DNA of 64,000 nucleotides from Acidovorax radicis N35 (GTDB taxonomy: Bacteria > Pseudomonadota > Gammaproteobacteria > Burkholderiales > Burkholderiaceae_C). The notes beneath the pieces were generated by a model. It worked only from the letters and a program-made list of their open reading frames with translations. It ran no database searches and was not told where the DNA came from. The translations under genes were made by a program, and so were the position numbers. The stretch is from positions 1 through 64,000 of the forward strand of contig NZ_AFBG01000020.1 in the NCBI RefSeq assembly GCF_000204195.1, written 5' to 3'. Below, piece after piece: positions 23,463 through 31,143 of the stretch (positions are counted from its first letter, which is position 1; each line of letters opens with the position of its first letter).

Positions 23463-24263
23463 TCAGGCGCCCATTTGCCACAGCACGAGTTCGACCACTG
23501 CGCGGGCATAAAGCTGGGTGGCCTGCCACTTGAGCGCCGCGAACAGCGCGCCGGCCAGCAGCAGCCGCCAGCCATCGCGCCGCAGGTCCAGCACCAAAAA
23601 CTGCCGCAGCGCCACCATGAGCATCAGCGTCTGCAGCGCCGTCATGTACCAGGGCGACCAGGCCTTGTGCCACTTGAGCAGGCCGGGAGACGGCGCCAGC
23701 ACCAGCGGCAGCTGGTTGACCATCTGCAGCGCAATGAACACCGCCTGGCAGTACAGCGCCAGGGCCAGCAGCTCGGCCGCGTTGTAGCCCCACCGGCGGA
23801 AGACCATCCACATGCTGGCAAACGCCGCCACCGCACCCAGCGAGAACGACCACTTGGAATACCCGGCGACCAGCGCGTACATGCGCTGCGCCGCCTCGCT
23901 GGGCAGCTCGGGCCGCAAATAGTCGGTGTGGCCCAGCACGATCAGCAGGAAGCCGATGGCCAGGCACAGCAGGGTCAGCGGGTGGGGGTGGTCCTTGCGC
24001 TGGCCCAGCACGTATTCGCGTGCGGTGGTGCCGGGCTGGGGCAGCACGCGCAGTGCGTTGCGGATGGTGCTCCATTCAAACCAGCGAAAACGCTCCCAGG
24101 CCTCCTTGCGCACGGTGCTGCTGCCCATGCGCGCGGCCTTTTTCTGCCCGCACTGCGCACAAAACGGGCCGGTGAGCGGTGCACCACAGTTCAGGCAGGC
24201 CTGGGTGTTGAACAGCGCGTCGCTGACGGCGGTGGGGGTGGGCCGGGGCGGGGTGAGGGTCAC
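23463..24263 (-). CDS. DUF3667-type zinc-ribbon membrane protein
   Basis: About 266 aa if started at GTG 24263; the frame is open further up, but the promoter at 24300-24345 rules out starts before about 24290. The N-terminus holds a zinc ribbon ACLNCGAPLTGPFCAQCGQK, followed by a soluble part and four or more membrane helices (LTLLCLAIGFLLIVLGHT, LGAVAAFASMWMVFRR, LLALALYCQAVFIALQ). This is the DUF3667 layout. The function is unknown. Its control region is a copy of that of the two flanking LuxR-type genes, so it is a likely target of them. Confidence 0.65.
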   Translation of the reverse strand: MTLTPPRPTPTAVSDALFNTQACLNCGAPLTGPFCAQCGQKKAARMGSSTVRKEAWERFRWFEWSTIRNALRVLPQPGTTAREYVLGQRKDHPHPLTLLCLAIGFLLIVLGHTDYLRPELPSEAAQRMYALVAGYSKWSFSLGAVAAFASMWMVFRRWGYNAAELLALALYCQAVFIALQMVNQLPLVLAPSPGLLKWHKAWSPWYMTALQTLMLMVALRQFLVLDLRRDGWRLLLAGALFAALKWQATQLYARAVVELVLWQMGA

Positions 24264-24299
24264 AGAAGAAGGCGCGTGCCGTGCAGGGATGGGCTGCGG

Positions 24300-24345
24300 A
24301 TCGTAGGCCGTAACGTGGCGCCCGCCATCGTTCACATGAACGATG
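24300..24345 (-). promoter_or_regulatory. Operator palindrome and promoter of the DUF3667 gene
   Basis: CATCGTTCACATGAACGATG (24326-24345) is the most symmetric of the three palindromes. On the minus strand TACGAT (24300-24305) follows, then CCG, at the same distance as in the two regulator promoters. Confidence 0.65.
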
Positions 24346-24437
24346 TGGCGCGGGGCATTGGCTGGAGGCGTGCGTTGCCAACCCTGTGCGGATCGGCTGC
24401 CAAGTCTGCGCTGCAGACGCTGAATTGCTATATTTTG

Positions 24438-24480
24438 TATAGCTATTGGCGCTTGATGGACAAGCGCCAGGGGCCAAAAA
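24438..24480. repeat. Dispersed palindromic repeat at a 3' end
   Basis: TATAGCTATTGGCGCTTGAT then GGACAAGCGCCAGGGGCC: same repeat family, placed directly after the stop of the leucine-rich-repeat gene, where its stem GGCGCTTG/CAAGCGCC could end transcription. Confidence 0.65.
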
Positions 24481-24483
24481 GGC

Positions 24484-25284
24484 TTAAAACTGCTTGCGGC
24501 GCAGCGCCGCCATGCCCACCGTGGCCGCCCCCAGGGCCAGCAGGATCAGCGCCCACTCGCTCAGGGTGGGAACGGGGGTGGCAGCGGGCGGGGCGCTGCA
24601 GGTGGCGTGCCAGGGCGTGCTGCCTGTGGCCGTGTCCCAGGCAGCGCTGGCCGAAGGGGTCAGCTGGTTGGGGCACAGGGCCGACGCGCTTGCCACCAGG
24701 GCTGCGGGCGGGGCGGGCACCGGGCCGGTGAGCTGGTTGTTCTCCACGCGCAGCTGCTCCAGCGTTGGGGGCAGGGCGGGCAGCGGGCCTGTGAACTGGT
24801 TGTTGTGGGCGTGGTAGCGGAAGAAGTGGGTCAGGCCCGAAGGGCTGGGCAGCGTGCCTTGCAGGTCGTTGTGGGAGACGTCGAGCGACCTCAGCTCTGG
24901 CAGCCCCGAAATGGGGGGCAGCCGCCCAGCCAGTTGGTTGTCGCTGAGGTTGATGGTGCGGATGTCTGGCAGCGCGGACCAGTCGGGCAGCAGGGCGCCC
25001 ACGGGGTCCGTGAGGTTGTTGCTTTGCACGCTCAGGGCGGTCACGGTGTTTTCGCCGGCGTCGCAGGTGACACCAATCCAGGTGCATTCGGTGCCCGGTG
25101 CGCCCAGCCAGTTGTTGCTGAAGTTCCAGGCGGGGCCATTGGTGTGGTGGTAGAAATCCACCAGAAACTGCCGCTGGCCGGCCGGTATGGCGGCCTGGGC
25201 CGAGGTGGCGGTCAGCACGGCCAGGGCCATGGCCACGCTGGCGCCAGCGCGGCGAAAAAGGGGGGAGGTGCAGCAAGAATTCAT
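24484..25284 (-). CDS. Secreted leucine-rich-repeat protein with IPTL-CTERM sorting signal
   Basis: 266 aa. Signal peptide through TATSAQA; a plant-type LRR cap follows (FYHHTNGPAWNFSNNWLG, CTWIGVTCD), then about five repeats of the L-xx-L-xLs-xN-xLtGplP type (IRTINLSDNQLAGRLP, LRSLDVSHNDLQGTLP). The C-terminus VPTLSEWALILLALGAATVG followed by MAALRRK is an IPTL-CTERM tripartite tail (motif, membrane helix, basic end), recognised by exosortase XrtH in other bacteria. It is probably a surface protein. It lies between the DUF3667 gene and the second LuxR gene but has no copy of the palindrome. Confidence 0.85.
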   Translation of the reverse strand: MNSCCTSPLFRRAGASVAMALAVLTATSAQAAIPAGQRQFLVDFYHHTNGPAWNFSNNWLGAPGTECTWIGVTCDAGENTVTALSVQSNNLTDPVGALLPDWSALPDIRTINLSDNQLAGRLPPISGLPELRSLDVSHNDLQGTLPSPSGLTHFFRYHAHNNQFTGPLPALPPTLEQLRVENNQLTGPVPAPPAALVASASALCPNQLTPSASAAWDTATGSTPWHATCSAPPAATPVPTLSEWALILLALGAATVGMAALRRKQF

Positions 25285-25492
25285 GGGGAAGGGGTCGGAA
25301 TAGAGGAAACGAAAATTGCTCGCCTGCCCTGCCGAGGGCCCAGGCGGCGGCGTGGCCAGAATGTAGAAATGGGGCCCTGGCCTGCCTATCCGCCACCTGG
25401 AGGAGTCGCGTGGGTCCGCACTGCTCTGGCGCTGTGAACGGGTGGGATGTCTCTTTGGGTAACAAGTGGTCGCAAGCGTCGGCGCCGTGCGA

Positions 25493-25538
25493 CATCATTC
25501 GCTTGAACGATGTGGCGGCAGCCGGTGGGCCGTACCAT
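25493..25538 (+). promoter_or_regulatory. Operator palindrome and promoter of the second LuxR-type gene
   Basis: CATCATTCGCTTGAACGATG (25493-25512), then TACCAT (25533-25538) and CCG. The GATG-to-minus-10 spacing is 24 bp, against 24-25 bp in the other two copies. Confidence 0.65.
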
Positions 25539-25656
25539 CCGCCGCTCTTCGTTGTGCGAGGCCTCAGAGCCTCGCGCACCGGTCTTCGGGGCGGCCAGGA
25601 ACTCCGGGTGGTCCGGTGCCCGGCGAGATCGTGAACAGGCCCTTGAGGGGCCCCTT

Positions 25657-26898
25657 TTGGAAAGGTTTTTGTTGCACCACGCTCTGGGTGAATTGCTGGG
25701 CTCCGTGGCCGACGATGCGCGCTGGAGCGACGCGCTGGCCCGCTACGCCGCCAGCTTTCGCGCGGACCTGCTCGGTGGCGCCTTCCTGGCCAGCGGCCTG
25801 GACCAGCTGGCGCAGTGGGGCGCTGAGTTTGCGGCGCACCCCGAGGTGGATTACTGGCTGCAGTCGCCCTCGAGCGACGGCGCGCCCGCGCTGCTGGCGA
25901 TGGGCGTGACCCCCGAGGCGGCGCGGCGTTATGCCACGCACTTTCGGCTGCAAGACCCGCTGTGGGACGACGCGATGGCGCAGCGCGCGCGCCTGGGCGC
26001 AGCGGGCACTTGGGTGGCCACGGACGCGCCCGTGCACGCCACGCGTGGCTTTCGCCGCACCGAGATCTACAGCGACTTCCTGCGCGAATACGGCATCGGA
26101 ACCCGCATGTTTGGCGGCAGCCAGGGCGCATCGCACCCGGTGGGCAATCTGTTCATGTCGGTGTACCGCCAGGGGGATGACGAGGGGTTTGCGCCGGAGG
26201 AAGTCGCGCGCTTTCGCGCGGAGTTTGGCGGCGTGCAGCGCGCCGCGTTTCTGCACCGCGAGATGGTGGCCCTGCGCGCGCGCACCCAGGGCGTGGAGTC
26301 GCTCATGGAGCAGATGCCCATGGGCCTGCTGTTTTTTGACACGGCGGGCCGCCTGTTGCACGCCAATGCGCGCACCCGGCTGCTGAGCGCCCGGCCGGAA
26401 AGCGCCGCCCTGCGGGCCCTGCTGCGCGGTCCGCTGCTGGCCAGCACGGCCGATGCGGCGCTGCGCGCGCTGTTCCAGCAGTCACTGTTGGGGCGCAGTG
26501 GCTGTGTGGAACTGCCCGGCACGGAGGGCGGGCTGCTGCTGGTGACGCTGCCCCTGAGCGACCTGGCCGCGCTGGGCGTGTGCCTGCGCGCGCCGGGCGT
26601 CGCCTGGGTGGTGCTGGAGCGCAGCCTGTGCAGCGAGGCCGCCGTGGCCCTGGCCCGCCAGGCCTACCGCTTGAGCCCGTCCGAGGCCGACCTGCTGCTG
26701 GCGCTGATGCGCGGCCAGACCCCGCAGGATTTTGCGGACGCGCGCGGCTCGCGCATCTCGACCGTGCGCACGCAGATGAGCGCGCTCCTGGCCAAGACGC
26801 GCACCCAGCGCCAGCAAGACCTGGTGGCACTGGTGGCCCGGCTGATGCTGCTGGCGCCGGGCCAGGTGGCGCAGGGAGCGTTGCCGGCGGGCCCGTAG
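25657..26898 (+). CDS. LuxR-family transcriptional regulator (second of two)
   Basis: 413 aa from TTG 25657, which has GAGGGG 6 bases upstream, the same arrangement as in the first regulator; upstream in-frame codons lack a ribosome site or lie within the operator. The layout repeats that of its relative: unrecognised N-terminal domain, PAS-like middle (MEQMPMGLLFFDTAGRLLHA), and C-terminal HTH YRLSPSEADLLLALMRGQTP with ISTVRTQMSALLAKTRTQRQ. The leader between the -10 box and TTG is about 110 nt. It is likely autoregulated through the palindrome. Confidence 0.8.
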   Translation: MERFLLHHALGELLGSVADDARWSDALARYAASFRADLLGGAFLASGLDQLAQWGAEFAAHPEVDYWLQSPSSDGAPALLAMGVTPEAARRYATHFRLQDPLWDDAMAQRARLGAAGTWVATDAPVHATRGFRRTEIYSDFLREYGIGTRMFGGSQGASHPVGNLFMSVYRQGDDEGFAPEEVARFRAEFGGVQRAAFLHREMVALRARTQGVESLMEQMPMGLLFFDTAGRLLHANARTRLLSARPESAALRALLRGPLLASTADAALRALFQQSLLGRSGCVELPGTEGGLLLVTLPLSDLAALGVCLRAPGVAWVVLERSLCSEAAVALARQAYRLSPSEADLLLALMRGQTPQDFADARGSRISTVRTQMSALLAKTRTQRQQDLVALVARLMLLAPGQVAQGALPAGP

Positions 26899-27044
26899 CG
26901 GCGCAGGTCTGCCACGCGCCGGTGCACTGCGACCTCATGTTGCAGTGCACTGCATAATGCGCGCACGCGGCCCGGCTGGCCTCCACAGGGCAGGCGCCCG
27001 GGGCCGGGGCCAACGTCATTCCGCCAGACAGGAGACAACCAGCC

Positions 27045-27545
27045 ATGGCCCAGAACGTGCTCGCCGTTTACCCCGGAACCTTTGACCCCATCACGCTGGG
27101 CCATGAAGACGTGGTGCGCAGGGCCACCCAGTTGTTCGAACGCGTGATCGTGGCCGTGGCGGCGGGGCACCACAAGAAGACCCTGTTCAACCTGGAAGAG
27201 CGGATCGACATGGTCCGCGAGGCGGTCAAGGGCTACCCCCAGGTGCAGGTCGAAGCCTTCTCGGGCCTGCTGCGCGACTTTGTCGTGGAGCGTGGCGGCA
27301 AGGCCATGGTGCGTGGCCTGCGCGCCGTGACCGACTTTGACTACGAGTTCCAGCTGGCGGGCATGAACCGCAGCCTGATGCCGCAGGTGGAAACCGTGTT
27401 CCTCACCCCCAGCGACAAATACCAGTTCATCAGCAGCACCTTTGTGCGCGAGATTGCCGTGCTGGGCGGGGAGGTGCACAAGTTCGTGTCGCCCTCGGTG
27501 CAGGAGCGGCTGGCCGAGAAGGTCCGCACCCTCACGCCGCCCTGA
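27045..27545 (+). CDS. coaD: Phosphopantetheine adenylyltransferase
   Basis: 166 aa from ATG 27045, with AGGAGA about 10 bases upstream. The nucleotidyltransferase motif YPGTFDPITLGH is intact, with RGLRAVTDFDYEFQLAGMNR and the adenine-binding ISSTFVREIA. It makes dephospho-CoA from ATP and 4'-phosphopantetheine, the penultimate step of CoA synthesis; cytosolic hexamer in the family. It is preceded by about 145 bp of non-coding DNA and followed by a dispersed repeat. Confidence 0.97.
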   Translation: MAQNVLAVYPGTFDPITLGHEDVVRRATQLFERVIVAVAAGHHKKTLFNLEERIDMVREAVKGYPQVQVEAFSGLLRDFVVERGGKAMVRGLRAVTDFDYEFQLAGMNRSLMPQVETVFLTPSDKYQFISSTFVREIAVLGGEVHKFVSPSVQERLAEKVRTLTPP

Positions 27546-27563
27546 GTTTTGCCTGAAAACAGG

Positions 27564-27600
27564 TACTGGCGCTTATCCGTTAAGCGCTGCTAGCTATTTA
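27564..27600. repeat. Dispersed palindromic repeat
   Basis: TACTGGCGCTTATCCGTTAA followed by GCGCTGCTAGCTATT, between the convergent coaD and lysR genes. Member of the same family as 18941 and 51727. Confidence 0.7.
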
Positions 27601-27632
27601 ATTAATAGCGTTCGTGCCGCCAGGGGTGGTGG

Positions 27633-28571
27633 CTAAGCCAACGCCTGAAGGCGGCGCGCCACTTCCGCAGCTTCGGCCCGCAGGGCCTCCAGCATGGGCA
27701 ACACCTCGGGCAGCGGTGGGCGGTACAGCGGCAGCACGGCCGCCACGCTGAACGGGATCGAAAACGCGAGCCGCCGCACCACCAGCCGGCCATTCGCCGC
27801 AGCCGTCAGGGCCGTCAGCGGGTTGACGATGGCCAGCCCCAGGCCGTGCTCCACCATCGCGCACACCGCTGCGGCGCTGTGGGTTTCCATGCGCAGCGTG
27901 CGCGGCACGGCGGCCTCGGCAAAGCGCGCGTCAATGATGCGGCGGTAGGGGTCGTCGGCCGACAGGCTCACAAAGGGCTGGCCGGCAAAGTCCGCCAGCT
28001 GCAGCACGGGTTGCCGGGCCAGGGCGTGGTCGGCGGGCAGCACGGCCACTTCGTCCAGGGTGAGCAGCACCTCGGCGCGGGTGCCGGGTGGGGCGGCGGT
28101 CTGCTCGCACAGGCCCAGGTCAAAACGCTGGGCACTCATCCATTCTTCGAGCAGCGGCGAATCCTGCGGCGTGACCGACAGGCGCGCGTGGGGCTGCACC
28201 TGCATCAGCCGCGCCGCCGCACCGGGCAGCAGTGCGTGCGCCAGCGCGGGCAAGCACAGCACTGCCAGCTGCACAGCGTCGGGACGGCCCAGCGCCACCG
28301 CGCGGCCCACCACGCGTTCCAGGCCCTGCCACGAGCGCTGCACCTCGTCCCAAAGCGCCAGTGCCCGCGCGTTGGCCCGCAGGCGGCCCTGGATGCGTTC
28401 GAACAGCGCATAGCCCAGCAGCGATTCCAGCCGGGCCAGCTCGCGGCTCACCGTGGGCTGCGAGCTGTGCAGCAGGTCGGCCGCGCCGGTGGCGCTGCCG
28501 GCGGTCATCACGGCGCGAAACACTTCGATGTGCCGGTGGGTGATGCGGTGGGCCAGTGGCGTGTCGGTCAT
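27633..28571 (-). CDS. lysR: LysR-type regulator, probable activator of lysA
   Basis: 312 aa from ATG 28571. The N-terminal HTH reads HIEVFRAVMTAGSATGAADL, HSSQPTVSRELARLE; the C-terminal effector domain has the two-lobed periplasmic-binding fold (GLGLAIVNPLTALT). It is divergent from lysA with 111 bp between starts, the same arrangement as lysR/lysA in E. coli, where LysR activates lysA and senses diaminopimelate/lysine. The symbol is given on the combined strength of similarity and position. Confidence 0.85.
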   Translation of the reverse strand: MTDTPLAHRITHRHIEVFRAVMTAGSATGAADLLHSSQPTVSRELARLESLLGYALFERIQGRLRANARALALWDEVQRSWQGLERVVGRAVALGRPDAVQLAVLCLPALAHALLPGAAARLMQVQPHARLSVTPQDSPLLEEWMSAQRFDLGLCEQTAAPPGTRAEVLLTLDEVAVLPADHALARQPVLQLADFAGQPFVSLSADDPYRRIIDARFAEAAVPRTLRMETHSAAAVCAMVEHGLGLAIVNPLTALTAAANGRLVVRRLAFSIPFSVAAVLPLYRPPLPEVLPMLEALRAEAAEVARRLQALA

Positions 28572-28595
28572 GCGCGGAGCATATCCAAAATGAAT

Positions 28596-28618
28596 GAATG
28601 TTGGAAATAAAAGCATTC
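28596..28618. promoter_or_regulatory. Candidate LysR-binding inverted repeat
   Basis: GAATG and CATTC flank 13 bp in the lysR-lysA gap, an AT-richer dyad of the size used by LysR-type regulators. Confidence 0.35.
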
Positions 28619-28682
28619 GACCAAATACCTGTCAGGGGGCATCATCCGGGCTTCCATTCAGCCTTGTGTCTTCGGAGTCTCC

Positions 28683-29927
28683 ATGTCCAACCCCTTCTCG
28701 CCCGCCCAGTTGTGGTCTTTGGCCGACCAGTTCGGTACCCCGCTGTGGGTGTACGACGCGGCCACCATCCGCCAGCGCATTGCCCAGGTGTCCAACTTCG
28801 AGACCATCCGTTTCGCGCAGAAGGCCTGCTCCAACATCCACATCCTGAAGCTCATGCGCGAGCAGGGCGTGAAGGTGGATGCGGTCTCGCGCGGCGAGAT
28901 CCTGCGCGCGCTGGCGGCGGGCTACACGGCCGGCGGAGAGTCGTCAGAGATCGTCTTTACCGCCGACCTGTTCGACGCCGCCACGCTCGACTGCGTGGTC
29001 GAACACGGCGTGCCGGTCAACGCGGGTTCCATCGACATGCTGCACCAGCTGGGCGCGCGCTCGCCCGGCCACGCCGTGTGGCTGCGCATCAACCCCGGGT
29101 TTGGCCACGGCCACAGCAACAAGACCAACACCGGCGGCGAGCACAGCAAGCACGGCATCTGGCACACCGACCTGCCTGCGGCGCTGGCCGCGATCGCGCA
29201 GCATGGCTTGAAGCTGGTGGGCCTGCACATGCACATTGGCTCGGGCGTGGACTACAGCCACCTGGCCGAAGTCTGCGGCGCCATGGTGGGCCTGGTGCGC
29301 ACGGCCCATGCGGCGGGGCATGACCTGCACGCCATCTCGGCCGGTGGTGGCCTGTCCATCCCCTACCGCAGTGGCGACCCGGTGGTCGACACCCAGCACT
29401 ACCACGGCCTGTGGGACGCTGCACGCCAGCAGGCCGAGGCCATCGTGGGCCACAAGCTGGGCCTGGAGATCGAACCCGGCCGCTACCTGGTGGCCGAATC
29501 CGGCGTGTTGCTGGGCCAGGTGCGTGCCACCAAGAACGCAGGCAACAACCACTTCGTGCTGGTCGATACCGGCTTCAACGAACTCATGCGCCCGTCGATG
29601 TACGGCAGCTATCACGCCATGAGTGTGCTGCGCCGCGATGGCGCCACGGAGGCAGAGCACCCCACCGTGGTGGCGGGACCCCTGTGCGAATCCGGCGACG
29701 TGTTCACGCAGGGCGATGGCGGCGTGGTGCTGCCGCGCGACCTGCCAGGCGCCCAGGTGGGTGATCTGCTGGTGATCCACGACACGGGGGCCTATGGCGC
29801 ATCGATGTCCTCCAACTACAACACGCGCCCCTTGATTGCCGAGGTGCTCGTCGATGGTGGCCAGGCGCGCCTCATCCGCCGCCGCCAGACGGTGGACGAG
29901 CTGCTGGCGCTGGAACAGGGGCTTTGA
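28683..29927 (+). CDS. lysA: Diaminopimelate decarboxylase
   Basis: 414 aa. PLP lysine K47 lies in FAQKACSN; other fold-III landmarks are HMHIGSGVDY, SAGGGLSIPY, EPGRYLVAESG for the phosphate, and GPLCESGDVF with the catalytic Cys from the partner subunit. It makes L-lysine from meso-diaminopimelate in the last step of lysine synthesis. The lengths and motifs match the E. coli-type LysA. The start ATG follows GGAG within 6 bases or so and is preceded by the LysR control region. Confidence 0.95.
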   Translation: MSNPFSPAQLWSLADQFGTPLWVYDAATIRQRIAQVSNFETIRFAQKACSNIHILKLMREQGVKVDAVSRGEILRALAAGYTAGGESSEIVFTADLFDAATLDCVVEHGVPVNAGSIDMLHQLGARSPGHAVWLRINPGFGHGHSNKTNTGGEHSKHGIWHTDLPAALAAIAQHGLKLVGLHMHIGSGVDYSHLAEVCGAMVGLVRTAHAAGHDLHAISAGGGLSIPYRSGDPVVDTQHYHGLWDAARQQAEAIVGHKLGLEIEPGRYLVAESGVLLGQVRATKNAGNNHFVLVDTGFNELMRPSMYGSYHAMSVLRRDGATEAEHPTVVAGPLCESGDVFTQGDGGVVLPRDLPGAQVGDLLVIHDTGAYGASMSSNYNTRPLIAEVLVDGGQARLIRRRQTVDELLALEQGL

Positions 29928-30068
29928 TCGCGCTGGGGGGCGGGTACCGCTCCGACAGCCGGTAGGCATGCGCCTACGGCCATGCGCAGTGCAGGCGCAC
30001 AAGGGCGGGAAAAGCGGGGCCATACAGTGAAATCACTTATCCCCTTCAACCTTTCTCAGGAGATCACT

Positions 30069-30143
30069 ATGCCCATCATTGCTTGGCTGCTCGGCGTCCC
30101 ATTGTCCGTGGTTCTGTTGCTCATGCTGTTCGGCGTGTTCTGA
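30069..30143 (+). CDS. 24-residue hydrophobic peptide
   Basis: ATG 30069 has AGGAG 7 bases upstream, and the product MPIIAWLLGVPLSVVLLLML...FGVF is a single membrane helix. A strong terminator follows 22 bp after the stop, so the unit looks deliberate: short leader, strong ribosome site, tiny membrane peptide, terminator. I believe similar peptides exist in related genomes but cannot verify it here. No function is known to me. Confidence 0.5.
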   Translation: MPIIAWLLGVPLSVVLLLMLFGVF

Positions 30144-30164
30144 TCGCGCCCCGCGAGGGGTCCT

Positions 30165-30210
30165 AAAAAAAGCCGCAGTGCGCCCGTTTCGGGGCGCCCT
30201 GCGGCTTTTT
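30165..30210. terminator. Strong bidirectional terminator
   Basis: AAAAAGCCGCAG and CTGCGGCTTTTT form a long stem with an inner GCGCCC/GGGCGC hairpin; T runs on both strands. Confidence 0.85.
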
Positions 30211-30417
30211 GCTGGGCGGTGCCGGGAGTGGCCCCCGCATGCCTTTTGCCAAGGCCGTCCGGCCGTTGGTCCGCTTCCCGCATTGCCCCGGGCTGCAATG
30301 GAACGAGGAAGCCGCTAAGCTGCACTTCCTCTCTCAATGGAGCGCCGAGGGTCCGGCTGCTTGGCGCCACGCACAGGGCGCGGGTAGGTGGGGCGCATCA
30401 GAAGAACTGGAGTCCCC

Positions 30418-31104
30418 ATGCATGCCGAAGAACAGACGATTGTCGAGCTTGCCTACCCGGGCGAGTACCTGAGCCGCCTGGGATGTCCCGAGACCAAGAC
30501 CTGCAAGATCCGCCTGTCGCGCAAGGGCCAGGGGCTGCTGGCCCGCATGTATGCCCGCAAGGGCTACAGCATGCAGGCCACCTTGTCGCACGACTGCGAC
30601 CTGAGCAGCCTGGTGGTGCAGATCGACGGGCAGTCGCAAGGGACGATTTCGGTGCGCATGGACGACGGGCACCTGGCGGCCGAGGAGCAGTACCCCGAGT
30701 TCATCGCCGAACTGCGCCAGCGTGGCGCGCGCATCTGCGAAATGGGCAAGCTCGCGATGGACCCGGAGGTGCGCTCCAAGCATGTGCTGGGTGCCATCTT
30801 CCACATTGCGTGGATCGTGGCCTTCCGGGCACGGCGGGCCACCGACATCGTCATCGAGGTGAATCCGCGCCACGCCCCGTTCTATCGGCGCATGCTGTGT
30901 TTTGACCAGATCGGCCCCGAGCGCATGTGCGAGCGTGTGGGTGCGCCCGCCGTGCTGCTGCACATCGGCGCCGACAAGGGGCGCCGCCTCATCGACCAGT
31001 TTGGTGGCCAGCCCAAGCTGGCCAGCGAGGAGCGCAGTTTTTACCCGTATTTTTTCCACCCCGACGATGAAGAGGGGCTGCTGCGGCGCCTGTCGGTGGG
31101 GTAA
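30418..31104 (+). CDS. N-acyl amino acid synthase FeeM-like protein (GNAT fold)
   Basis: 228 aa from ATG 30418, with GGAG 5 bases upstream. The pattern ATLSHDCDLSSLVVQIDGQS, GKLAMDPEVRSKHVLGAIFH, and VIEVNPRHAPFYRRMLCFDQ is that of the FeeM-like N-acyl amino acid synthases, GNAT-fold enzymes that acylate an amino acid from acyl-ACP. The C-terminal part with FFHPDDEEGLLRR is typical of proteobacterial members lacking a neighbouring acyl carrier gene. The product may be a membrane lipid precursor or signal; substrate not visible. Confidence 0.7.
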   Translation: MHAEEQTIVELAYPGEYLSRLGCPETKTCKIRLSRKGQGLLARMYARKGYSMQATLSHDCDLSSLVVQIDGQSQGTISVRMDDGHLAAEEQYPEFIAELRQRGARICEMGKLAMDPEVRSKHVLGAIFHIAWIVAFRARRATDIVIEVNPRHAPFYRRMLCFDQIGPERMCERVGAPAVLLHIGADKGRRLIDQFGGQPKLASEERSFYPYFFHPDDEEGLLRRLSVG

Positions 31105-31143
31105 CCCTCACGGTGCTGTGCAAGGGGACTGCGTCACACCTTC

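Noticed and set aside
25285-25492. A further copy of the LuxR palindrome upstream of the leucine-rich-repeat gene
   Set aside because: The gap contains no CATCRTTC or GATG dyad other than the one belonging to the divergent LuxR gene, which is over 200 bp away and faces the other way.
30165-30210. Regulatory RNA or riboswitch around the hairpin after lysA
   Set aside because: The stem with T runs on both strands is fully explained as a bidirectional terminator; no lysine riboswitch features precede lysA, and a LysR gene is present instead.
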